From assembly GCF_001152565.1 (NCBI RefSeq), contig NZ_CQAZ01000004.1, positions 62,001 through 126,000 on the forward strand: a stretch of 64,000 nucleotides of DNA. Direction: 5' to 3'. Under the pieces are notes generated by a model. It was not told the origin of the DNA and made no database searches. It saw only the letters and a list, made by a program, of their open reading frames with translations. The stretch's first letter is position 1. Each line of letters opens with the position of its first letter. Made by a program: the position numbers and the translations under genes. This stretch comes from Yersinia pekkanenii (GTDB lineage Bacteria > Pseudomonadota > Gammaproteobacteria > Enterobacterales > Enterobacteriaceae). Below, piece after piece: positions 56,114 to 64,000 of the stretch.

Positions 56114-59100
56114 TCATTGTTCAGCAGGGATCGGTGGCAATGTTGGTATTTCATTTGCAAAACCACGTAAGCCAACCACATGTACATGTTCATGATTTTG
56201 GAAGACTTTTCGCACCAACTTATAGGTTGTTCCTTTTTCCGGACTGATATTTTCTGGTGCTGCAATAATTAATTGCATTTCCAACCGTTCGCACAATTCG
56301 AATAATGTGGCGATAGATTTCGCATCCAGGCGCGCGGCTTCATCAAGGAACAACAAACGGCAAGGAGAAATATCTTTGCCACGTAGACGCCGCGACTCTT
56401 CTTCCCAGCTCTGTACTACCATTACCAGTATCGACATACCGGTACCGATAGCCTCACCAGTTGACAACGCACCGCTCTCAGCCCGCAACCAACCATCTGC
56501 ACCACGGTAAACTTCCACCTCCAGCTCCAGATAGTTACGGTAATCAAGTAACTCTTCGCCAATGGTCTGTGGCAACCGCTGCCCCATATCCATTTGTGGA
56601 TTGAGTCGCTGGTACAGTTTTGCCAGTGCTTCAGAGAAGGTCAGACGATTGCTGTTGAACAAGTCCTGATGTTGCTCCTGCTGCTCGGATAACACATCGA
56701 GCAAGGTCGCATGGGCTTCACGCATATTAACATTCAGTCGCACACTCTTTACCTGACCAAATGACACCGCTTGCAGACCCTGATTCAGCATACGGATACG
56801 GTTCTGTTCGCGCTGAATGGTTTTCCGGATGATATTCGACACACTTTTTGAACTGATGGCCAGTTTCTGCTCACGGGCGGTCAGTTCTTCCGTCAGACGC
56901 CCCAACTCAATTTCCATTTGCTCAATAGCTTCAACCGGATCATCAGTACGGATGATATCCTGACGGATACGCTCACGCAGATGTTGATACACCGCGATAT
57001 AGAACTGGATCTTACGTTCAGGACGTTTCGGATCTTCGGATAAACGCAATACATCGCGCAGATGCTCGTTATCGGCCACCGCCAGACGCAATGCTCCCAA
57101 CGCCTTATCCGACATAGAACGCAGCTCGTCACCATCCATATAGGCCAGTTCACGACGATGCAAGCGGCGCTCAACGCCGTTATCTTTCACCATCCGCATC
57201 ACCGTACACCAGCCTGCTTTGGCATTAACTACCTGCTCGCGGATCTGATGATAATCTCGCTCCAGCTTGCGTAATTTCTTCTGCAAACTGTCCATCTCGG
57301 CCTCACAGAAGGTGAGTTGTTTCTCCAACTGGTTACGCCGTAAACGGTTAGTACTTAACGCGGCATGCAGCTCGTCACGGCGGGTACGGGCGCGGGCTTC
57401 TGCACTCGCATCGGCCTGAACACCAATATCCACCAGCTCCTGGCTTAATTCCTTAAGCATGTCACGTTTGGCATCGTAGGAACTTTTTAACGACGCGAGT
57501 ACTTGATTATACTGAGTAAACTGCGCTTGATACTGACGTAATTGCTCACGGGCACGGGTACGTTCCGCCTCAGCCTGTTCCAACCGCTGGCGTAACTTAT
57601 CGTTAAGATCTGAGTTTTCAGTCAGCATGCCCGCAGAATCGGTATAGCTGAAGTGCGCACGGCGCTGAACCACTTCTGTCAGTGCAAAAGCTTGCTGTTT
57701 AGCCTGCCGCTGACGGCTTTGAGCCAATAGATAATTTTCCTGCAACTGTTGGTGTTGTTGCGGATCACTTTGCAATACCGCCAATAACGGTTCCAGCGTG
57801 GTCAGGGAGGCACCGTGTTTCTGGATATGGCGAGCGGCCTCTTGTGCTTCGGCTAACTCTTCGGTGATCTCTTCAACCCGATCAGTTAACGTATCATCCA
57901 GTAGTAATGAAATCAGGGGGATGAGGCGATTAAGCGCCGATATGCCCTCTTTAGCCTGTTCGAATTGCTGGCGCTGCTGCTGATTTTGGTCTTCGTGCGC
58001 ATTCAGGGCGCGCTCAATTTCACCACGGCGGGTATTCAGCAAACGAATTTCAGCTTCTGGATCAGCATCAAATGCCACTGCCAGATGAGAACCGATAAAG
58101 CGGCTGAATGCCTGATGTAAGCGTTGTGTCTTTTGCACATCAAATGACAAGGTAGCATAACGCTCAGCCAGGCTGTCGCGCTCTTGATACAGTGCTTCCA
58201 ATCGATTTTCACGGGCAGCACGGCCAAACAGCGGGACTTCCGGATAACGGGAGTAACGCCACTGGCGATCGGCGATTTTCACTACAACTGCTTTATCATG
58301 CTCTTCGACGGCAAATACGCTGTCATCAAATGACTGCGGATCCCCCTCAATGAGATACAGATCTTCCGGGCAATCGTCCAATCCCACCAGTTGGTCACGT
58401 ACCAATGACAAGTCTGGCACCACAATACCGTGGCGCGACGGGCCATATAACGCGGAGAAGTAAGGCGCATCATCAAGGGTAACATCATCATAAATCTCGG
58501 ATAACAGTACCCCGCCAAAACGTTCAGCCAGAGCAATCATCCGCGCATCTTCAGCACCACTCGGCTGGCTTAAGCGTTCGATTTGCGCGTCAACGGCACG
58601 TTTGGCTGCCGCCACTTCATCACGCTCGACCGTGGTTTCACGCTCACGCTCCAGTAGCTGCTGCATGTGTTCGGTCACCTGACGACTGTCTTCAAGTGCC
58701 TCACCGCTCTGCTCACTGAGCTGACTCAATGCATCCTGTGCCGCCAGCCAGACTGGAGCACGAGCCGTCAGTTCCTGAACTTTCAGCCTTAGCTGCTCCA
58801 GTTCTTGGCGCATTTCCATACGCCGCTCACCGGCATCGCTGACATTGAGAGAAAGCTCTTCAACCTGTGATTCCAGCTCACGCTGTAATTCTTCCAGTTC
58901 TTCTGGTTGATATGCCTGCCCCTGACGTTTACAGAATTCCTGCAACAAGCGCTCAGCGTCTTGCTGGGCGCGTAAACGTTGCTCTAACTCGGACAAGCGT
59001 ATACGCAATGGCTGCACCCGCTCGGCCAAATGTTGCTGGGATGGCCAGTCACGGAGTAATTCACGGGCGGTTTGCCAAGCCTCACTGCGGCTAACCTGGC

Positions 59101-60559
59101 CGGCAATGGCCACCACCAACTGATATGCCTGCTCAAATTGGCTGTGGGCGGCATCGGCAACACTCAATTTTTGCTCAAGCTGCAATAAAGATTCAGTGGC
59201 TTCCTGTTCTTTGGCATGGAAGGTTTCCAGCCACTGCTCGGCGTTGTCTGCCGTTAACTCAGGTAATTGGCACAGTGCGCGCGCACGTTCTAAAGCCTGT
59301 AACGCCTGCTGATATTGGATAGCACGGGTTTGCTGCACATCCAATGCTTGCTGGTAATCCGCCAACTGGCTTTTAAGTTCGTCCACTTCCAACTCGGCAG
59401 CTTCAGCACGCGCTTCGTTATCAGCCTGTTGTTCGCTGGCTTCGGCGACGACCTCATTTTGCTCTTCCAGCCGGTACGTCAGCTCTGCCAGATCATTTTG
59501 ATAGCGCTCGATTTTTTCCTGCTGACGCATCGCCGTCTGTACCAGACTCAGGTGATCACTGGCTGCCTGATAATCTGTCTCAAGATCGGATTCCGCACCA
59601 CTTTGCTCCGCCAACTCACGCGACATTTCCACATGACGATACTGCTCAGTGGCCAGTTGTTTGCGGCTGGTCAGCAAGTCACGGCGCAATACCAACGCAC
59701 CATCGAGATGGATGCGCCGCTCATTGGCATGGCGCATATAGTCAGCTGCAACGTAGGAAGTGGCTTCCGAGATAAGATGCTTAAACAGATCACGGTCAGA
59801 CTGGGTAACACGGATGGCCTCAAGGGTCATCCGGTTTTCGCGCAACGCCGATTCCATGTCCTGGAAGGCTTTACGTACCCCGCTGTTTTCTGGCAATAAG
59901 TAATCGCGCAGTGAACGGGTAATGGCGCTGGAGATACCGCCGTACAATGATGCTTCAATCAAACGATAGAATTTGCTGCGATCCGCTGAGGAACGTAAGC
60001 GTTTCGGGATCACCCCCAAATCAAACATCAAGGAGTGGTAATCGGTGATGGAGTTAAATTGCTTAAACTGCACCCCTTCCATCTCTTCAACCCGTTCTTT
60101 CAGCTCTTGCAATGACAGCACACGAGCCTGACGGTCACCCACCACTTCGGTGAGGATCTGCGTTGGCTGGATAGCTGTCGGCAGCCCCTGGATGGTAAAA
60201 GGCTTGATATCAACTTTACGGTCACGCCCTGCCACTTGTTGCAAGCGCACACCGACAACCACTCGTTGGTGGCGGGAGTTAACAACATCCAGGGTTGAAT
60301 AACACACCCCGGCGCGCAATTTACCGTGCAAACCTTTATCACGGGAGCCACTGGTGGCACCGGCTTCGGTGGTGTTACGAAAGTGCAATAATGTCAGATC
60401 TGGAATCAATGCGGTGACGAAAGCGGCCATAGCGGTAGATTTACCGGCCCCATTACCGCCGGATAACGTGGTGACCAGTTCATCAAGGTCGAAGGTTCGG
60501 GCAAAGAAGCCATTCCAGTTAACCAAGGTCAGTGAGCGAAATTTACCGCGTTCAATCAT
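56114..60559 (-). CDS. mukB: Chromosome condensin subunit MukB
   Basis: A 1481-residue SMC-like ATPase, E. coli MukB being 1486. Walker A is GGNGAGKST (residues 34-42); long Glu/Arg/Gln-rich coiled coils flank a hinge near the middle; the signature [17 protein letters not shown] and Walker [12 protein letters not shown] close the head. MukB dimers with MukE and MukF extrude DNA loops and position origins. MatP, encoded in this window, keeps MukBEF off the terminus. Its ATG overlaps the mukE stop by four bases. It is the last gene of the operon. Confidence 0.98.
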   Translation of the reverse strand: MIERGKFRSLTLVNWNGFFARTFDLDELVTTLSGGNGAGKSTAMAAFVTALIPDLTLLHFRNTTEAGATSGSRDKGLHGKLRAGVCYSTLDVVNSRHQRVVVGVRLQQVAGRDRKVDIKPFTIQGLPTAIQPTQILTEVVGDRQARVLSLQELKERVEEMEGVQFKQFNSITDYHSLMFDLGVIPKRLRSSADRSKFYRLIEASLYGGISSAITRSLRDYLLPENSGVRKAFQDMESALRENRMTLEAIRVTQSDRDLFKHLISEATSYVAADYMRHANERRIHLDGALVLRRDLLTSRKQLATEQYRHVEMSRELAEQSGAESDLETDYQAASDHLSLVQTAMRQQEKIERYQNDLAELTYRLEEQNEVVAEASEQQADNEARAEAAELEVDELKSQLADYQQALDVQQTRAIQYQQALQALERARALCQLPELTADNAEQWLETFHAKEQEATESLLQLEQKLSVADAAHSQFEQAYQLVVAIAGQVSRSEAWQTARELLRDWPSQQHLAERVQPLRIRLSELEQRLRAQQDAERLLQEFCKRQGQAYQPEELEELQRELESQVEELSLNVSDAGERRMEMRQELEQLRLKVQELTARAPVWLAAQDALSQLSEQSGEALEDSRQVTEHMQQLLERERETTVERDEVAAAKRAVDAQIERLSQPSGAEDARMIALAERFGGVLLSEIYDDVTLDDAPYFSALYGPSRHGIVVPDLSLVRDQLVGLDDCPEDLYLIEGDPQSFDDSVFAVEEHDKAVVVKIADRQWRYSRYPEVPLFGRAARENRLEALYQERDSLAERYATLSFDVQKTQRLHQAFSRFIGSHLAVAFDADPEAEIRLLNTRRGEIERALNAHEDQNQQQRQQFEQAKEGISALNRLIPLISLLLDDTLTDRVEEITEELAEAQEAARHIQKHGASLTTLEPLLAVLQSDPQQHQQLQENYLLAQSRQRQAKQQAFALTEVVQRRAHFSYTDSAGMLTENSDLNDKLRQRLEQAEAERTRAREQLRQYQAQFTQYNQVLASLKSSYDAKRDMLKELSQELVDIGVQADASAEARARTRRDELHAALSTNRLRRNQLEKQLTFCEAEMDSLQKKLRKLERDYHQIREQVVNAKAGWCTVMRMVKDNGVERRLHRRELAYMDGDELRSMSDKALGALRLAVADNEHLRDVLRLSEDPKRPERKIQFYIAVYQHLRERIRQDIIRTDDPVEAIEQMEIELGRLTEELTAREQKLAISSKSVSNIIRKTIQREQNRIRMLNQGLQAVSFGQVKSVRLNVNMREAHATLLDVLSEQQEQHQDLFNSNRLTFSEALAKLYQRLNPQMDMGQRLPQTIGEELLDYRNYLELEVEVYRGADGWLRAESGALSTGEAIGTGMSILVMVVQSWEEESRRLRGKDISPCRLLFLDEAARLDAKSIATLFELCERLEMQLIIAAPENISPEKGTTYKLVRKVFQNHEHVHVVGLRGFANEIPTLPPIPAEQ

Positions 60560-61284
60560 TCCTGTTCATCCTCTGCACTTTCCGCTGCATTGCCCATGGT
60601 GACGTCGGTTTCATCGGTTTCATCATGGAGTGACAGACTGTTTTCCACCGCCATGGCTTCGCCATCACGGATCATGCGTAACTGGGCTTCACGTGGATCA
60701 TCGCCACTGCGCACATCGGCACCAAAGCGGAACACGGCTTCAGTGATACGAAACTTGCTGCTGTCATTGCCCATAAAGTAGATCATGCCCAACCGACGCA
60801 GCCGGTTGAGTGATGTTCGTACTTTCTCCTGTAACTTCTGTTTATCCAAATCTGAACCGGTCGAGCGCTGGTTAACAAACTTCAGCAATTTGCTCTCATC
60901 GGCCAGACTCAGCAATTCTTCGTATAACTCATGCTGCGCGAAAATGCCTTCATGGGCCAAACGTTCTGGGCTGAGATACAGATAACAGAGAATTTTGCCT
61001 ACCATCATATCCAGCTCAGATAACACCGAACGCGGGATAAGCGTGGTGGAACGGGGGCGCAGATAGAAGAAACCTTCTGGTGCCCGAATTAATTCCACGT
61101 TATAGCGGGTATAAAACTCTTCCAGTTGCTCCTGAAAATCCATCAGAAAAGCATGATTATCGAGTTCGTCAATACCGATATGACGACCAGCACGCAACTG
61201 ACTGTCCAGAGCCGGAAACAATGAGTTGGCCAATGCCTGAGCCAGTTTAACCGGCATTATTACTTCAATATTTGTTGATGACAT
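60556..61284 (-). CDS. mukE: Chromosome partition protein MukE
   Basis: A 242-residue kite-type subunit of the MukBEF condensin, starting [20 protein letters not shown] as in E. coli. [20 protein letters not shown] and [20 protein letters not shown] are conserved. The acidic C-terminal tail is some eight residues longer than in E. coli. The start at 61284 overlaps the end of mukF by 20 bases; the frame continues 44 codons further upstream inside mukF but is not used. Confidence 0.97.
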   Translation of the reverse strand: MSSTNIEVIMPVKLAQALANSLFPALDSQLRAGRHIGIDELDNHAFLMDFQEQLEEFYTRYNVELIRAPEGFFYLRPRSTTLIPRSVLSELDMMVGKILCYLYLSPERLAHEGIFAQHELYEELLSLADESKLLKFVNQRSTGSDLDKQKLQEKVRTSLNRLRRLGMIYFMGNDSSKFRITEAVFRFGADVRSGDDPREAQLRMIRDGEAMAVENSLSLHDETDETDVTMGNAAESAEDEQE

Positions 61285-62587
61285 GTGCCTGCACCTTGGC
61301 TCCGTAATCATTGATTGCCAGCCATTCCGCTGGTAACCCTGAGAAATCGGCTTCGGCCACACCAAGGCGAACTGCCTGGTCGACCAGGATACGAGCCACG
61401 TCAAAATGACGAGCACGCGGATATTGCGCGAGGTAGTCGCGCATCACTTCCCCCAGATTGAGCGGCATTTTTTGCTGCTGATACACCAGCAACGCCTGCT
61501 CAATCATGGCGGCTAATTGTTCACGGATCTCATTAAACTCTTCAAATTCCAGATCCGGTGGCAGCTCCCCGGTAACCTCTTCGCTACGCAGCGTCAATTC
61601 TTCATCACGCATATCCAGCAAACGATCCGCGTTGGCGTAGGTAAGCGTCCAAGGGCTATCAAAATAATGTTGGACTGATTGGCGCAAACGTTGGGCAAAG
61701 ACCCGATTTTTATCCATATCAATGGCCGTACGGATAAACTTATGCACGTGCCGGTCATAACCGATCCACAAGTCAATCGCCTGCTGGCCCCAACTGATAA
61801 TACGGTCAAGTTTACTTTGTAAATCAAACACCAGTTTATCAACCAGATCGAGACCCGCATTCCCGATGGTGGCCTCCTGAATCCGCAATAAATTGGCCTG
61901 AAGCTTATCGCCTGCCGCTTCCAGCGTATCTTGTAACTCGCGCAATGTACCAGAGGTTTCTGACAACAGCATTTCACAACTGGCAATGGCGGCGCGCCAG
62001 TCCTGATTCAGCAGCGCTGCGATGTCTTCTTTTACGCTATGCTGCTGTTCATCCATCAAACGCTGTGTCATATCAATGCTGTCGAAAATTTCAGCGACTG
62101 AATATTTTAGCGGGGCAAAGACGTTACGATGCCAGTGGAATTCATCCCCCCCCTCTTCTGCCGCTTCTGCTGCTCGTTGCAGCTCTTGTGCCACAATCGA
62201 CAATTGCATCGACAGCCGCAGGGTAGAGAACTCGCGCTGACGGATATAATAATCGGTGATACCAATGCCCAAAGGGGTTAGACGGTAAATGGCATTGCCA
62301 TCAGCCATCTCACTGGTAAAGCGGTTCAGTAACCGCTGGCGCACCATATCATTGATGGCGTTATTGGCGCGTACCGCCACGGTTTCGTGAGTCTGTTCAA
62401 AGCCTTTGCTCACGTGGCGAAATGCGTCAATCAGCTCCCCTTCGCTCATTTCACCGTCCAGCCGCTCACCGTTTAACGTGGCAATGGCCATAAGAAAAGC
62501 CAGACGCTCCGTTGGCAGAGTAATCGAAAAGTCATTTTTTCGCGCCCAGGCGACCAGTTCGGGTACTGTCTGGGAAAATTCACTCAT
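61265..62587 (-). CDS. mukF: Chromosome partition protein MukF (kleisin)
   Basis: A 440-residue kleisin subunit, the E. coli length. An N-terminal winged-helix dimerisation domain ([19 protein letters not shown]) is followed by a helical region and a C-terminal winged helix that contacts the MukB head. Its start overlaps the cmoM stop by four bases (ATGA). The mukE start lies inside its last 20 bases. Confidence 0.98.
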   Translation of the reverse strand: MSEFSQTVPELVAWARKNDFSITLPTERLAFLMAIATLNGERLDGEMSEGELIDAFRHVSKGFEQTHETVAVRANNAINDMVRQRLLNRFTSEMADGNAIYRLTPLGIGITDYYIRQREFSTLRLSMQLSIVAQELQRAAEAAEEGGDEFHWHRNVFAPLKYSVAEIFDSIDMTQRLMDEQQHSVKEDIAALLNQDWRAAIASCEMLLSETSGTLRELQDTLEAAGDKLQANLLRIQEATIGNAGLDLVDKLVFDLQSKLDRIISWGQQAIDLWIGYDRHVHKFIRTAIDMDKNRVFAQRLRQSVQHYFDSPWTLTYANADRLLDMRDEELTLRSEEVTGELPPDLEFEEFNEIREQLAAMIEQALLVYQQQKMPLNLGEVMRDYLAQYPRARHFDVARILVDQAVRLGVAEADFSGLPAEWLAINDYGAKVQAHVINKY

Positions 62588-63369
62588 AATGGGTCCTTCA
62601 GATTCGGCTTAAACGCCATGACATGCACGTAGCGCCCCAGACTGATAAAGGGCTCCTGCCGGCAATAGCGCTGCTCCAACGCTAATAATTCAGCAAACTC
62701 ATCGATCTGTTGCTGTTTATTTTTCATATAATCGTGAAACACCCGCACTCCTGTCTTACCACTAATGGATAAACCCATTTGCTCCAGCCAGGCATAAACC
62801 GTTGGCGGATCTAAAGGGTATTGCGGTGACAACGAGCGCTGTCGACGCCTTTTCATACCCGGTATCGCCAACTGAAAGTTGCCTAACACCGCATTACGCA
62901 TCACTAATCCATTGGCATTGAAAAACATCAATGAGAGTGCACCGCCAGGGTTTAACGCATTAAAAAGTATTTGCAGAACTTGTTGAGGCTCTGCAATCCA
63001 TTCTAAAACCGCATGGAACAATATCAGATCAACCGGTTGTTCTAAATGTTGGGTGATGTCCTGTGCCGCACTTTGTACAAATTGCATGTTGTGACTCACA
63101 CCTTTTTCCTGAGCCGCGACTTTTGCACGTTGGATCATCTCAGCAGACAGGTCACATAATAGAACCTGATGGCCTAATGCCGCCAGTTGGCAAGCCATGT
63201 GCCCTTCGCCACCACCCGCATCTAAAATCCGTAACGGTCGTGGTGGTAACTGCGCTAACAGCCCAATGATATCTTGCCAAACCACCGCCTGACGAATCAT
63301 TCCCTTCGTCGTGCCATAGATATTGCGGGAAAATTTCTCAGCAATATCATCGAAATTGCGATCCTGCAT
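62584..63369 (-). CDS. cmoM: tRNA mcmo5U methyltransferase CmoM (SmtA)
   Basis: A 261-residue SAM methyltransferase. SAM motif I is [20 protein letters not shown], followed by LCDLSAEMI and [11 protein letters not shown]. CmoM methylates the carboxymethoxy group of cmo5U34 in certain tRNAs. The ATG at 63369 ([19 protein letters not shown]) matches E. coli, with GGAG upstream; the frame extends 19 codons further without support. First gene of the cmoM-mukF-mukE-mukB operon. Confidence 0.96.
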   Translation of the reverse strand: MQDRNFDDIAEKFSRNIYGTTKGMIRQAVVWQDIIGLLAQLPPRPLRILDAGGGEGHMACQLAALGHQVLLCDLSAEMIQRAKVAAQEKGVSHNMQFVQSAAQDITQHLEQPVDLILFHAVLEWIAEPQQVLQILFNALNPGGALSLMFFNANGLVMRNAVLGNFQLAIPGMKRRRQRSLSPQYPLDPPTVYAWLEQMGLSISGKTGVRVFHDYMKNKQQQIDEFAELLALEQRYCRQEPFISLGRYVHVMAFKPNLKDPL

Positions 63370-63548
63370 GGACAACTGCTCCGCTATAACTATTGATTTA
63401 CCGGCCTGGAGAGACTCGTAAAACAATAGTCACAGTAAAAAGAATGCCTATCAATCTGCTATTTTGGCACAGCCTGACTTAGAATAAATCTTCTTGACCC
63501 GTAATCATCGCCAAATGCCGTTTTTTCAGTCAAAAGGTCCCTATTTTT

Positions 63549-64000
63549 ATGCTTTTTACCTTAAAAAAGTTTGTTGGCGGCTTATTAATGCCACTGCCCT
63601 TTCTGCTCATCGTTATGGGGCTGGCATTAATCTTATTGTGGTTTACCCGCTGGCAGAAAAGTGGCAAAACACTTTTTGCACTGAGTTGGCTGGTATTATT
63701 GCTTATTAGCCTACAACCGGTCGCTGACCGCCTGCTATTGCCACTGGAAAAACAATACGCCACTTATCAGGGAAACGACCCCGTAGATTACATTGTTGTC
63801 CTTGGTGGCGGCTACACGTTTAATCCGAATTGGGCGCCGAGCGCTAATTTATTCGCAAATAGTCTGCCCAGAGTCACCGAGGGGGTCAGACTGTATCGCG
63901 CTCATCCCCATGCGAAAATGGTATTTACCGGCAGTGCGGGCCCCAACAGCCAAAGCAGTGCACGAACGGCGGCACTGGTAGCGGAAAGTTTAGGTGTCCC
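63549..64000 (+). CDS. elyC: Envelope biogenesis factor ElyC, 3' end outside window
   Basis: The first 150 residues of ElyC (YcbC). Two transmembrane segments (about residues 8-35 and 42-60) precede a DUF218 domain beginning VDYIVVLGGGYTFNPNWAP. ElyC supports undecaprenyl phosphate use in peptidoglycan synthesis in E. coli. The ATG at 63549 matches the E. coli N-terminus MLFTLKK. AAAGG lies about 12 bases upstream, a wide spacing. Divergent from cmoM. Confidence 0.94.
   Translation, partial: MLFTLKKFVGGLLMPLPFLLIVMGLALILLWFTRWQKSGKTLFALSWLVLLLISLQPVADRLLLPLEKQYATYQGNDPVDYIVVLGGGYTFNPNWAPSANLFANSLPRVTEGVRLYRAHPHAKMVFTGSAGPNSQSSARTAALVAESLGV

Noticed and set aside
59315-59899. 194-codon open frame on the plus strand inside mukB
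   Set aside because: Antisense shadow of a strongly conserved coiled-coil coding region; no ribosome site and no recognisable protein.
1-64000. CRISPR arrays, toxin-antitoxin pairs, prophage genes
   Set aside because: No regularly spaced repeats, no recognisable pair and no phage structural genes were seen.

Overview
The window is chromosomal DNA of an enterobacterium, most likely a Yersinia. The evidence is the OmpA, OmpF, SulA and MatP protein sequences and a gene order that follows the serT-tusE-...-ompA-...-pyrD-...-mukB-elyC block of Escherichia coli almost gene for gene. The exact species cannot be fixed from sequence reading alone.

Positions 1-11800 are accessory. They begin with the 3' part of a phosphohexomutase gene and a MalK/UgpC-type ABC ATPase, followed tail-to-tail by an IclR-family regulator. 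Divergent from the regulator is a six-gene operon (3253-9622): DgoK-type 2-keto-3-deoxy sugar-acid kinase, DgoA-type aldolase, N-acyl-D-amino-acid deacylase, RidA, a sodium:solute symporter and a PLP enzyme of the D-serine dehydratase/D-threonine aldolase fold. Read as a pathway this gives uptake, N-deacylation, PLP-dependent dehydration/deamination with RidA clearing the imine, phosphorylation, and cleavage to pyruvate plus glyceraldehyde 3-phosphate. The substrate would be an N-acetylated 2-amino-2-deoxy-aldonic acid. This is the most interesting system in the window. A mechanosensitive channel gene (ybdG), a shrunken IS256-family element, a possible 38-residue membrane protein and a tRNA-Ser(UGA) gene close the accessory part.

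Positions 12180-30700 are core: tusE, acyP, a decayed patch, rlmI, hspQ, yccU, csgI/yccT (with an added hexapeptide repeat), mgsA, helD, yccF, yccS, sxy, sulA (LexA box), ompA, matP, lonH/ycbZ and fabA (FadR- and FabR-type sites). An HxlR regulator plus a second FabF-like ketosynthase is inserted next, then rmf, a 55-codon gene on the minus strand.

Positions 30970-64000 continue the core: pqiABC, uup, rlmL, ycbX, zapC, pyrD, pepN, pncB, asnS, ompF (OmpR-type boxes), aspC, an inserted CSS-motif/EAL phosphodiesterase, gloC, mepK, ldtD, the cmoM-mukF-mukE-mukB operon with overlapping genes and an intrinsic terminator, and the 5' part of elyC, cut by the window end. The window thus holds both MukBEF condensin and MatP, which excludes MukBEF from the terminus domain, together with division regulators SulA and ZapC and a group of envelope genes. 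No CRISPR array, rRNA operon, prophage or intact insertion sequence was seen.
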